Source: Sporolactobacillus mangiferae (GTDB taxonomy: Bacteria > Bacillota > Bacilli > Bacillales > Sporolactobacillaceae). From it: DNA of 47,130 nucleotides. Under the pieces are notes generated by a model that was not told the origin of the DNA, ran no database searches, and worked only from the letters and a program-made list of their open reading frames with translations. This document shows, in pieces, positions 36,346 to 44,477 of the stretch (the first letter of the stretch is position 1; every line of letters begins with the position of its first letter). A program made the translations under genes and the position numbers. The stretch spans positions 1 to 47,130 of the forward strand of contig NZ_JAMAST010000021.1 in the NCBI RefSeq assembly GCF_023336505.1, written 5' to 3'.

Positions 36346-37479
36346 ATGGACATAAGCGTGATCATTCCGACTTTTAATGAAGGAAATAACGTTCGCATCA
36401 TTGCCAAGCGCATAGAAGAGGCACTGCAGCCAACCGGTAAGTCGTTCGAGATTCTCTTCGTCGATGACAGCACAGACAACACTCCGGAACTACTCGAGCA
36501 GCTAAGTAATAAGGACCCTTTTGTCGATTATCTTCATCGGACGAACAGGCGGGGACTGGCAACCGCAGTCACAGACGGACTTAAATGCGCTCTCGGTGAT
36601 AACCTTGTCGTCATGGATGCCGATCTTCAGCATCCTCCTGAACTGATTCCTGCCATGATCGACAAACTGAGTGAGGGCTTCCAAATGGTGGTCCCTTCAC
36701 GGTTTGTCCCGGGAGGCAGTGACGGCGGGCTTAACTTCTATCGGAAGTTTGTATCCTGGACAGCCCGAACAATCGCCCGTCTGGCATTAAAAAGGCTGCG
36801 GAAAATCACCGATCCGACGAGCGGATTTTTCGCCGTAAAACGATCCGCCATTCAGGGAAACGTCTATCATCCCATCGGCTGGAAGATCATGATCGAACTG
36901 ATTGTCCGTGCCCATATTACATCCATTGCGGAGATTCCCTATCAATTCCACGCAAGAGATCTCGGAAGCTCAAAAATGAGCGGAAGTGAACAGTTACGCT
37001 ATTTAATTCACCTCGCGCGATTGGTGATGATCAGCGAAGAAGACCGCAAATTCTTTTCATTTTGTGCCATTGGCTTAAGCGGTGTGATCGTTAATCTGGC
37101 CATATATAAAGTAATGCTGCTCTTGAGAAGTCCGGTTGTGCTTGCTTTTATGCTCTCCTCCATCATCAGCATGGCGTCCAACTATGTGCTAAACAGTACC
37201 TTAACCTGGAAATCACGATCCGTGCGTCAGGCAAACCGGCAAATGATCCAGTTTCTTCGTTATGCCGCAGTTGCCGCCGGTGGTCTGTGTATTTCGAGCG
37301 GTTTTCTGTCCTTTCTCTACTACATGATTCACTTTCGTCCAATGTTCAGTGGTTTATTGGGAATCGTGACCGGAGTGATCTGGAATTATGTGATGAATGA
37401 TCGATGGACTTTCTCTCCTAAGAAAGCAAGTGTACCTGCAAATACGGTAGAAACGGTGGCGCAGCATGTCCAGAAATAA
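36346..37479 (+). CDS. Polyprenyl-phosphate GT2 glycosyltransferase fused to GtrA domain
   Basis: A 377-residue protein. Residues 1-235 are a DPM1-like GT2 domain (DISVIIPTFNEGNNV, FVDDSTDNT, VMDADLQHPPEL, DPTSGFFAVKR). Residues about 240-365 are a GtrA-type membrane domain with four helices. Such proteins load a sugar onto undecaprenyl phosphate and help move it across the membrane. GGGAGGG precedes the start, 18 bp after the MshEN enzyme; the stop overlaps the next gene by 14 bp. It likely provides lipid-linked sugar for the membrane transferase that follows. Confidence 0.9.
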   Translation: MDISVIIPTFNEGNNVRIIAKRIEEALQPTGKSFEILFVDDSTDNTPELLEQLSNKDPFVDYLHRTNRRGLATAVTDGLKCALGDNLVVMDADLQHPPELIPAMIDKLSEGFQMVVPSRFVPGGSDGGLNFYRKFVSWTARTIARLALKRLRKITDPTSGFFAVKRSAIQGNVYHPIGWKIMIELIVRAHITSIAEIPYQFHARDLGSSKMSGSEQLRYLIHLARLVMISEEDRKFFSFCAIGLSGVIVNLAIYKVMLLLRSPVVLAFMLSSIISMASNYVLNSTLTWKSRSVRQANRQMIQFLRYAAVAAGGLCISSGFLSFLYYMIHFRPMFSGLLGIVTGVIWNYVMNDRWTFSPKKASVPANTVETVAQHVQK

Positions 37480-39076
37480 GCATATCCCCTATTATTTTGG
37501 TTCGATACTTTTTATTCTTGAACTGTCCTTTGGAATCTGGATGGCCCATTGGAACCATTTTATCCCGGGTGACGCTGTCAGCCGCGTTGCTAATAGCTAT
37601 TATGTCCTGTTCAGCCGAGATCCGCACCTCGGCGCAATTGGTTTCGTCTGGAATCCATTGCCCAGCCTGCTCACGATCCCGATCCTGCTGCTGAACCCAT
37701 GGTGCAAAGTGCTGGCCTCCGAAGGAATTGCCGGTATTATACTTACTGCTTTATTCGCAGCATTTACCTCCGTGCTGCTTTTTAAAGCCCTGTTGCGCAG
37801 AAAGCAGCCGTTCCTGTTCAGCTTCGCCTTTGTGCTTTTATTCTCATTCAACCCCTTTCTTTTTCTATATGGTTCCAACGGTATGAGCGAGATGCTCTTC
37901 ATCTGTTTCATTATGTTCTGCATCATTGCCTTTACCGACTGGCTGGATGAAAAGCGCAGTGTTACGTCGATGATTATGATTGGTTTTGCACTCGCCCTTG
38001 CCCTGCTTACCCGCTATGAGTCCGTCGTATTCGGTGCGGCTTTGGCGCTCTCGCTTTTTATCATCATCTGGAGCAGGCGGAGGAAAGGCGAAGCCGCGCA
38101 TTATGGAATCGCCTATACTTATAATAAATGGGAAGCCAGTGAATGGATCGCCCTCCTGCCCGCCCTTTATACCGGAATCATCTGGATGGCGCTCAACTGG
38201 GCCATTATGGGTGATGGCCTGTTCTTTTTGCGTTCCAATTATTCCAATCTGGCGCAGTCTGAAGGATTGAGTAAAAATCCAACCATTGGCCCCGTCATCG
38301 GTGACTATGGAAATACCCTCCTTTTCGTCGCCGAAAGGAGTCTCCCGTTTCTTCTTCCTTTCCTTGCCGTACTCATCATTCGTATTTTGAGGCGGCGGGT
38401 TTTCAAAGCAGGTTTTCTCTGCCTGTTCTTCTTATTGATGTCGATACCGCTCATGCAGGTCTACATGCTACATAAGGGGGCATCATACGGATGGCTGCGT
38501 TTTTTTGTCTATCCCTTCGTCATCACACTCGCCTGGCTTCCTTATGAACTTCAGAAACTGAAAGAACAGGCCAGACGCCTTTATATACTCGGTGGCTGCA
38601 TCACGCTGATCCTCTTAAGTGCTTCCGCCTATACAACGGGCTACGCCATGAATAATGAGCGTCTGTCGCCCGAGGAATATCAGGCGATTCATTATAAGAA
38701 AAGTGCCACATACGCAAGTAACCTGCTGTCACAGAAGATCGCCGAAGATCTCGACGATCGCTTACGCATGGACAGCCATGCCTCATTACTTCTCGATTCA
38801 TTTAATGGATTTCAAATCATACTCGACATGGATCAGACGAAGCAGCTGATCATCACCAGCGATCTCGATTTTAAAAAGAAACTGAACGATCCGGTCAATG
38901 AACATGTGACCTACATACTCGTACCGAAACCAGATGGAGTCGCCGCACTTAATGCCGTTAACGAACGCTATAAAAGCTTCTATGAGCAAGGGGCAGACTT
39001 TGCCAAATTAGATAAAACGTACAGTGATCAATGGCGGCTGTATCGGGTGGTTAAGCCAATGAATGAAAATGAGTGA
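37466..39076 (+). CDS. GT-C-type membrane glycosyltransferase (GT39/ArnT-like)
   Basis: A 536-residue protein with about ten membrane helices and a C-terminal soluble part (about 400-536). The first outside loop has an acidic residue in HFIPGDAVSRVANSYYVL and then WNPLPSLLTIP, as expected for the catalytic loop of GT-C enzymes using polyprenyl-phosphate sugars. It is translationally coupled to the DPM1-like gene, its likely donor-maker. It would add sugars to a surface polymer or protein outside the cell. Exact acceptor unknown. Confidence 0.78.
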   Translation: MSRNKHIPYYFGSILFILELSFGIWMAHWNHFIPGDAVSRVANSYYVLFSRDPHLGAIGFVWNPLPSLLTIPILLLNPWCKVLASEGIAGIILTALFAAFTSVLLFKALLRRKQPFLFSFAFVLLFSFNPFLFLYGSNGMSEMLFICFIMFCIIAFTDWLDEKRSVTSMIMIGFALALALLTRYESVVFGAALALSLFIIIWSRRRKGEAAHYGIAYTYNKWEASEWIALLPALYTGIIWMALNWAIMGDGLFFLRSNYSNLAQSEGLSKNPTIGPVIGDYGNTLLFVAERSLPFLLPFLAVLIIRILRRRVFKAGFLCLFFLLMSIPLMQVYMLHKGASYGWLRFFVYPFVITLAWLPYELQKLKEQARRLYILGGCITLILLSASAYTTGYAMNNERLSPEEYQAIHYKKSATYASNLLSQKIAEDLDDRLRMDSHASLLLDSFNGFQIILDMDQTKQLIITSDLDFKKKLNDPVNEHVTYILVPKPDGVAALNAVNERYKSFYEQGADFAKLDKTYSDQWRLYRVVKPMNENE

Positions 39077-39216
39077 GCTGGAGGAACACCTGCCGGATGA
39101 TTAAACGAAAACAGCTCCCTCATCAAACAATCAGAGTGCTTCCCGATGCGCCACACAATAGTTGGGAACGATCCGGGATAAGCTCGCAGCAGACAACACT
39201 CACGGATCGCTGTCAT

Positions 39217-39312
39217 TAGAAAACCTGGCTTTGCCAAGCCTCTGGCGAAGGCAAAGCCGCCGTCGCACTTATACTATTTTCTTTAAATTTATATACTTTC
39301 TTATAGTATGAA
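39217..39312 (+). repeat. Dispersed repeat family 1, copy D (most complete)
   Basis: TTAGAAAACCTGGCTTTGCC, central hairpin, GCACTTATACTATTTTCTTT, AAATTTATATACTTTC and TTATAGTATG. It matches copy B almost base for base in the left half. The outer ATACTAT/ATAGTAT inverted repeat is intact. Confidence 0.78.
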
Positions 39313-39315
39313 AAC

Positions 39316-39352
39316 AGCCGGGGCCTTCAGGCGGCCACCGGCATTTTATATT
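39316..39352. terminator. Terminator after repeat D
   Basis: GCCGGGGCC, seven-base loop, GGCCACCGGC (one bulge), with ATTTTATATTTT on the plus side. It can serve the glycosyltransferase operon and, from the other strand, the coiled-coil gene. Confidence 0.65.
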
Positions 39353-39444
39353 TTCTATTGAATTTTGGAATTTGATCACCGCTGCCGGTGGACTGGAGTA
39401 AATCGCTTGCTTTAAGGCGGAATTTTTCTATGGGTAATTGCATG

Positions 39445-39936
39445 TTACGTTGATCTTGCTTTCTTCTTCAGTGTGCGGATTGCGACATCATGTTCGCCAA
39501 GCATTTCAAAGATAGCCGCTTGATTTTCGAGCATTTTGTCCATCGATTTCTGATTGAGGTCTACCTTTGTATTGATCTTCTTGACATAGCCATGCAGACT
39601 GTCGACATCACTGCTCAGTGCCACCAGTTTCGCATCCGATACTTCCTGGCGGTCATACACTGCTTTAAGGACACGGTTTGTTTCATTGAGCTGTTCCTGC
39701 ATCAGATCCTGCTTTTCTTCCAATTGATCCATGCGTATTTCTATCTGATCCATGCGTGATTCTATTCGATCCATGCGCGTTTCTATCTGATCCATGCGTG
39801 ATTCTATTCGATCCATGCGCGTTTCTATCTGATCCAGACGCGCCTCTACTCGATCCAGACGCATTTCCAGATGATCGAACCGTGCGTCCATGCCTGTCAG
39901 CTTGTCTAAGATTTGCAGAAGCACTTTTTCGCTCAT
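39445..39936 (-). CDS. Coiled-coil protein with 7-residue internal repeats
   Basis: A 163-residue protein. Residues about 20-75 consist of repeated seven-residue units such as MDRIESR and MDQIETR, each a heptad of a long coiled coil. The C-terminal half continues as weaker coiled coil (VLKAVYDRQEVSDAKLVALS). No signal peptide or membrane helix. The ATG at 39936 follows AAAGGAGG at seven bases. Families of this shape are common and uncharacterised in Bacillales. Repeat-number change would alter the coil length in steps of one heptad without frameshift. Confidence 0.75.
   Translation of the reverse strand: MSEKVLLQILDKLTGMDARFDHLEMRLDRVEARLDQIETRMDRIESRMDQIETRMDRIESRMDQIEIRMDQLEEKQDLMQEQLNETNRVLKAVYDRQEVSDAKLVALSSDVDSLHGYVKKINTKVDLNQKSMDKMLENQAAIFEMLGEHDVAIRTLKKKARST
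39725..39872. repeat. Seven in-gene 21-bp tandem repeats
   Basis: Units of the form GATCCATGCG(C/T)GTTTCTATCT inside the coiled-coil gene, with two adjacent identical 42-bp blocks at 39740 and 39782. The identity at wobble positions shows recent duplication. Confidence 0.85.
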
Positions 39937-40235
39937 GCGTTTTCCTCCTTTCACCAAAAGTGTTCAAGCCATGGCACCTGTCCATGGTTGTACATCCAGT
40001 ATAGCAAAAATACAACTGGATCTATAAATTGTGTGAGCGAAATTCGCCGATTTGTCAAAGTTCAATTTACACAGTAAACTTAGCCTTAATTTTATATCGC
40101 ATTGCATAATTACCCATCAAAAAGGCGCTTCCTGCAGTGTATCTGACCACATCAAATAATGTACAGCTTGACGCTGTAAATTGTGCAAATACAGACAAGG
40201 CCTGCACGCAAGCAGAAACAGAGCATTTGCCCGAT

Positions 40236-40655
40236 TCATCGATTCTGTTTTTGTGAAAAAGCGACTGATGTCCTGATCATATCTTTCAGTATTGCACGAT
40301 CAATATCCGCAAGCTTATTCACATAGATACAGGCTTTTCCCCGCGTATGCTTGCCAAATTTCTGTGCAAAGTGCTCATAATCGTTGTTTTCCATCATCAA
40401 ATACAGGCTGATCTTCGCTTTTCGGGGAGAGAACCCGGTAAGCGGGGCATCACCTTCATGTCCGGACGCGTACTTATAATGATACGAGCCAAATCCGATA
40501 ATGCTCGGCCCCCACATTTTCGCTTCATACCCGGTGATCTCAGTGAAAAGATCAAGTAACCGATACGCATCCTCACGTTTTTTCAGATTTTCCACCGATT
40601 CAATAAATTCAATGACACTATTATCGGTCTCTTTTGTTTTTGGTTTGTAACTCAT
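40236..40655 (-). CDS. DUF1801 domain protein (YdhG-like)
   Basis: A 139-residue protein with the DUF1801 pattern: VEFI-type start, MWGPSIIGFGSYHYKYASGHEGD and FSPRKAKISLYLM, then GKACIYVNKLADID. Small cytoplasmic family of unknown biochemical role, with an iron-chaperone-like fold suggested for relatives. The start at 40655 is chosen because GAGGTGAT lies upstream at good spacing; the frame runs further back but without a signal. Single gene. Confidence 0.8.
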   Translation of the reverse strand: MSYKPKTKETDNSVIEFIESVENLKKREDAYRLLDLFTEITGYEAKMWGPSIIGFGSYHYKYASGHEGDAPLTGFSPRKAKISLYLMMENNDYEHFAQKFGKHTRGKACIYVNKLADIDRAILKDMIRTSVAFSQKQNR

Positions 40656-41195
40656 GTCCATCACCTCGCTCATTTTCTCGCAGGTCACATGAAAATGCCC
40701 TATTCTACATTTTAAACGAAGACGCAGGAGCATGGATAATGCGAATTGTCAAAAGCATTATCTTTGTACAAATCATTCGATTCAGCTTCATTCCCTGCGG
40801 ATACCGTATGGAAAGGTGTCATTGCGTCCAAATTTGCTCTGAACTGTTGAAATGAATAGACAATTTAGAGTTAACGCGCTCAATGCTGAACGGTTCATTT
40901 CAGGAGTAAAAACTTTTCCTCTAACTGGAACAGATGTATGTTCCCTGGCACCCACTGCTGAACAGCTATCTAATAGGCCTGTCGGCAGGGTATTTCTTGT
41001 CGCATGTTGTCGACAACCCCCTTATCAATAAAATTCTATTGCTTTTTCAGGAGTTTCGGCCGTGTTCAAGAATTGATCACATTTTGTATACTAGAAACAA
41101 ACCAAAATAGTTTATCTCTTCACGCAAAAACTACTCCTATTGCCACATCACATTTCCGCGTACCCTCAATGTCTCTTATTTGCGAAGGTGATTCA
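40656..41195. other. Gene-free interval upstream of the LXG gene
   Basis: No small WXG100-like or LXG-chaperone gene is visible here, although such partners usually precede LXG toxins. A 58-codon frame from 40852 has no ribosome binding site and no recognisable sequence. Confidence 0.4.
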
Positions 41196-42968
41196 ATGAG
41201 AATAAACAGGGATGGCTCAGGCTCCGCCAGCGATACACAAACCTATAATGCCGAGTCACTGATCGAGTCGGCAAATGCACATGCCAAACACTACCAGACG
41301 TTGCGCGATCAATTCCATAACTTGCAAACCACATTCCGGCAGATTGCAGGACTCGGCTCTGATTTTCAAGGTCACGGAGCCGATGCACTCAAGGCATTCT
41401 ACGCTGCCCAGGTGAACGTCGTCGACGCCTGGTTACGGCTGATTGACAAAAAGATTGCCTATTTCCATGGCATTGCCGGTACCATCGAAGATAAAAATCT
41501 TGGCAGTGGCACGCAAGTTCATGTGCCCTTCTTGAACGAGGACTTGTCCATGGGCTATGCACGTTCCAAGGAAATGGTACGCGAGCAGCGGAATGGCATT
41601 GCCAAGATTCTAAGCAGTATTTCCGATCTTGTACCGATCAATGCCTTCTCAAGCCATGACATCGATCAGGCATTGGATGCCGCTGACAAAAAACGCGCGC
41701 AGATGGTTCTCAACGTTCAGGATCTCGATCAGTCCTTGACCAACGAATACCGTCAAATCGCGGATGATCTGCCGCACATTCAAGCCCTGTATGGGGAACT
41801 CATCAATGCGACCCGCCAAGGCGCAAACGTCCAACCGATGCATTTCAACGTCACCGCCTATCACGACAGCAAAATCTATCAGGCTCAGGATGGAATGCAA
41901 AAGGAAACACAGAAGTATCTGGAGATCAAAAAGCAGCAGGAACAAGCGCGAATAATGACTGCCGAAGCCTGCCTGCCCCCTGATGTTCGTATGCATTTTT
42001 TAAATGATCGAATTAATCGTGGGATTACACAAGGCTTAATTGACACGGGCAAAGATGTCGTCTATGGATTTATCGATATGGCCCGAGATCCTCTAAAAGC
42101 CGCGGCAAACACGGTTATGGCACTATGGAATTGGAGACAAACTTCAGCACTTATCGCCCAAGCGATCGCTGAGTCCTATGACAAAGATATGGTTCATGGG
42201 GATGCTTATACACGATCAAGATGGATCAGCTACGCATTCGCCACGCTGGTCACCTCAGTTGCAGGAACCAAAGGCGTCGATAAAATTGGTAAAGCTGCCA
42301 AGGCCGGAAAAATAGGCAAAGCCGCCAGCAAAGTACGCAGGGCAACAAAAACAACACTGGCAAAGCACACTGAATCAATGAATAATAAACTTAATGAATG
42401 GAGCACTCCTCTATTTCCCCGCACACAATTTGCGAACGGTACGATTCCTTACAATGTTATCGATGCAAGGGGATTGAGAAGCAAATTGCAGAAGCTGCCC
42501 GATCGTGATGACTCGCTCACCAATCAAGTTGATCATGTGACGGACTTGATACAGCAAGCGTCGACGAGAAAGGTTGAAAATTCTGGGCAAGAAACGAAAA
42601 GCAGTAAACCGAACAAAAATGACCGACTAGTAATTACTCATCCTCTGAGTCAAGAAAATATAAAACACATTCAAAACAGGCATAATATCAACATATTAAG
42701 AAGACAAATCAACTATCTAACTGATGCTCAATTGAAAAAAATAATTAATAATAGATTATTTTTTAATCCTAAATGGAGTATGGAGGAAATAAGTAAGTAT
42801 TCGGAGATTGCTTACAATGATTTGTTACGTCAGGGCAAGACAGGCAATTTAATCTATAAGATAAATGGTGAAATTTTGAATTTATATATTCATTCTGATG
42901 GTACTTTTGGTACAGTGTATGGAAGTCATAAGTTCACTGTTCAAGAAATTAGAAACATCCACAATTAA
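41196..42968 (+). CDS. LXG-domain polymorphic toxin (type VII secretion substrate)
   Basis: A 590-residue protein. Residues 1-210 form the helical LXG domain (MRINRDGSGSASDTQTYNAE, FQGHGADALKAFYAAQVNV), used for export by the Firmicute Ess system. A long helical middle follows, then a short basic/alanine-rich segment (KIGKAAKAGKIGKAASKVRR) and a variable linker. Residues about 476-590 are the likely toxin: HPLSQENIKHIQNRH, then LFFNPKWSMEEISKYSEIAYN and DGTFGTVYG. The 'F-x-P-x-W-S...AY/E' pattern resembles EndoU and related BECR-fold RNases, but the match is partial. I start at 41196, after GAAGGTGA; upstream codons are not LXG-like. DNA turns clearly AT-rich from about 42,550, marking a swapped toxin cassette. 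Confidence 0.82.
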   Translation: MRINRDGSGSASDTQTYNAESLIESANAHAKHYQTLRDQFHNLQTTFRQIAGLGSDFQGHGADALKAFYAAQVNVVDAWLRLIDKKIAYFHGIAGTIEDKNLGSGTQVHVPFLNEDLSMGYARSKEMVREQRNGIAKILSSISDLVPINAFSSHDIDQALDAADKKRAQMVLNVQDLDQSLTNEYRQIADDLPHIQALYGELINATRQGANVQPMHFNVTAYHDSKIYQAQDGMQKETQKYLEIKKQQEQARIMTAEACLPPDVRMHFLNDRINRGITQGLIDTGKDVVYGFIDMARDPLKAAANTVMALWNWRQTSALIAQAIAESYDKDMVHGDAYTRSRWISYAFATLVTSVAGTKGVDKIGKAAKAGKIGKAASKVRRATKTTLAKHTESMNNKLNEWSTPLFPRTQFANGTIPYNVIDARGLRSKLQKLPDRDDSLTNQVDHVTDLIQQASTRKVENSGQETKSSKPNKNDRLVITHPLSQENIKHIQNRHNINILRRQINYLTDAQLKKIINNRLFFNPKWSMEEISKYSEIAYNDLLRQGKTGNLIYKINGEILNLYIHSDGTFGTVYGSHKFTVQEIRNIHN

Positions 42969-42982
42969 CCGGAGGGATCAAA

Positions 42983-43492
42983 ATGTTTCACATAAACTAT
43001 AAGATATTTAAACATGTAGTAAACGAAGTAAATAAGCTTAGGGGGGCAGATGGATACTTTCAAATACAAATTGGTAATGCAGAGTATGGTCTAATGCTCA
43101 CAGAGGACGTAGATGCTTTTTCTGTTTCAGTATACTGGTGGTTTATCTATTTTTTAGAAGCACTGTACCTTATTCAAAGGGAAAATCAGGTATACATAAG
43201 TGATATCGAAACACCTCATGTATGGATTGAGCTAAAGAGAACAAGCAATGATAAGCTGCTAATTAGTGAAGCCCATGCAACTAAGCCTGAAGGAATCCAT
43301 GCCGTTGTCTGCACTATTCCAAACAAAGTGACTTATCCTTCTTGGAGCGGAAGGCTTGTATTATTCACTGAATTTAGAGATGAGCTATTAACAGGTTCAT
43401 TCAACTACTTAAATGATTTATATAAAATAAACGCAAAAAATCACCCCAATCTCATAAAATTGAAAACATTAATAGACAAGGTGGAAAAATAA
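42983..43492 (+). CDS. Putative immunity protein for the LXG toxin
   Basis: A 169-residue acidic-aromatic cytoplasmic protein with no recognised family; features include the patch VSVYWWFIYFLEALYLI and WIELKRTSNDKLLISEAH. It starts 14 bp after the toxin stop with CGGAGGG upstream, and has the same low GC as the toxin's C-terminal domain. Position and composition are what is expected of a cognate immunity gene; the function itself is inferred. Confidence 0.7.
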   Translation: MFHINYKIFKHVVNEVNKLRGADGYFQIQIGNAEYGLMLTEDVDAFSVSVYWWFIYFLEALYLIQRENQVYISDIETPHVWIELKRTSNDKLLISEAHATKPEGIHAVVCTIPNKVTYPSWSGRLVLFTEFRDELLTGSFNYLNDLYKINAKNHPNLIKLKTLIDKVEK

Positions 43493-43570
43493 GAAGTAAA
43501 ATCTTATAAAATAGAATTAGAACGAAAGATCATGAAAATAACGATTCTGTTTTTTTTACAGGCGGGGTGA

Positions 43571-43996
43571 AGGGAACATATAGTTAGTGAAATCGAGCAA
43601 GCGTTGGGGGGTAGCTTTGCCACAAAACTATAAATGGTTTCTATTAAATTATGGCAGCAGTGGCATATTGAGCACTAACCATATTGGAGTGGCTGAAACA
43701 AATCGTCCCGTTGCAGTGATTGCTACCAAAAAGCATCCAAGTTGGTCTGTGCTGTGATTTACAGAATATGAAGGCTTTCCAGGGAAAAGAAATGGATTAG
43801 ATTTTGACGGATTTGTTGAACTCAAAATGATAACGATGAAAATAATGACTTTATTGAATCAAGTATTGCCTGGTTTGTTTGCACTATTGAAATCGATGAC
43901 TTTGTAGAGCCATGCAAACCTAGTAGAGATTTCATCAAATCTTACACTGGGTTTAACGATATGCTAGAAAGCATCCTTAACCGTGCAATTGGTTAA
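43571..43996 (+). pseudogene. Decayed SMI1/KNR4 (SUKH)-family immunity gene
   Basis: Joining frames restores a SUKH-like protein: EIEQALG, then VALPQNYKWFLLNYGSSGIL, KKHPSWSVL, FTEYEGFPGK, FVELKNDNDENNDFIESSIA and a tail SRDFIKSYTGFNDMLESILN. Three lesions break it: a frameshift in the G-run at 43605-43611, an in-frame TGA at 43755 and a frameshift in the A-run at 43824-43827. There is no start. SUKH proteins are common immunity genes in toxin loci, so this is probably a leftover from an earlier toxin at this site. Confidence 0.65.
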
Positions 43997-44015
43997 ATTG
44001 ATAATTTCAGTAAAT

Positions 44016-44051
44016 AAATAACCCGCATCCAGTCAAAGAGGTGGGCTATTT
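44016..44051. terminator. Hairpin after the immunity pseudogene
   Basis: AAATAACCCGC pairs with G(T)GGGCTATTT with one A-C mismatch; T/A tracts on both sides. Probably a terminator of the toxin-immunity transcript. Confidence 0.5.
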
Positions 44052-44225
44052 GACGCTTACGGTGTGGATTATTTTGACGCTTACTTTAAATTTAATGTTG
44101 CTTCTCTGGTCAAAGAAAGAAAATGTGAGGTTTTCCTATTGTTACTGCCATCTCCCAAACCCAATGCGATCATCCAGAGGATAATCAACCAAATAGAAAT
44201 ATCAGGAATAACTGATCATAAATGA
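44043..44225 (+). other. Orphan open frame of about 60 codons, unidentified
   Basis: An uninterrupted frame containing GLFDAYGVDYFDAYFKFN and then VKERKCEVFLLLLPSPKPNA. It has no start codon or ribosome binding site, and an alternative frame from a TTG at 44051 gives a hydrophobic 41-residue peptide. A 13-bp direct repeat (ATTTGACGCTTAC) lies within. It is probably debris from a lost immunity or toxin gene. Confidence 0.25.
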
Positions 44226-44235
44226 GGGCTTAGCA

Positions 44236-44262
44236 AATAAAAAACCGAGGGATCAACCTCGG
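44236..44262 (-). terminator. Terminator of the zinc-ribbon gene cluster
   Basis: On the minus strand CCGAGG, six-base loop, CCTCGG and TTTTTTATTT. Confidence 0.88.
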
Positions 44263-44293
44263 ATAATTTTCACTAAAGGGATATCGCTGAATT

Positions 44294-44455
44294 TCAAAAA
44301 TTTTTCTGAGTATTTTGATTGGGTGAATCTTTGAACTCTGCTGCACGCTGTGATTTAGGTTCTATTAGTGCGGCGATCCCCTTGCCGCAATTCCCACAAA
44401 ATTTCTGATCGGGCCTCAATGTATGACCACAGTTTTGACAAAAACGATCAGCCAT
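44294..44455 (-). CDS. Small zinc-ribbon protein (53 aa)
   Basis: MADRFCQNCGHTLRPDQKFC, then GNCGKG: two C-x2-C knuckles 11 residues apart form a complete zinc ribbon, followed by a short polar tail. The start follows AGAGGTGAT. It lies 22 bp downstream of the TcaA-like gene and before a terminator, so it ends a three-gene set in which every protein has an N-terminal zinc ribbon. It may be a real small regulator or the remaining head of a larger membrane protein of the same type. Confidence 0.65.
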   Translation of the reverse strand: MADRFCQNCGHTLRPDQKFCGNCGKGIAALIEPKSQRAAEFKDSPNQNTQKNF

Positions 44456-44477
44456 TTGGAATCACCTCTTAGAGGAA

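Noticed and set aside
40852-41028. 58-codon gene before the LXG toxin that could be a secretion partner
   Set aside because: No ribosome binding site, no WXG or helical-hairpin pattern and a Cys/Pro-rich end unlike known LXG partners.
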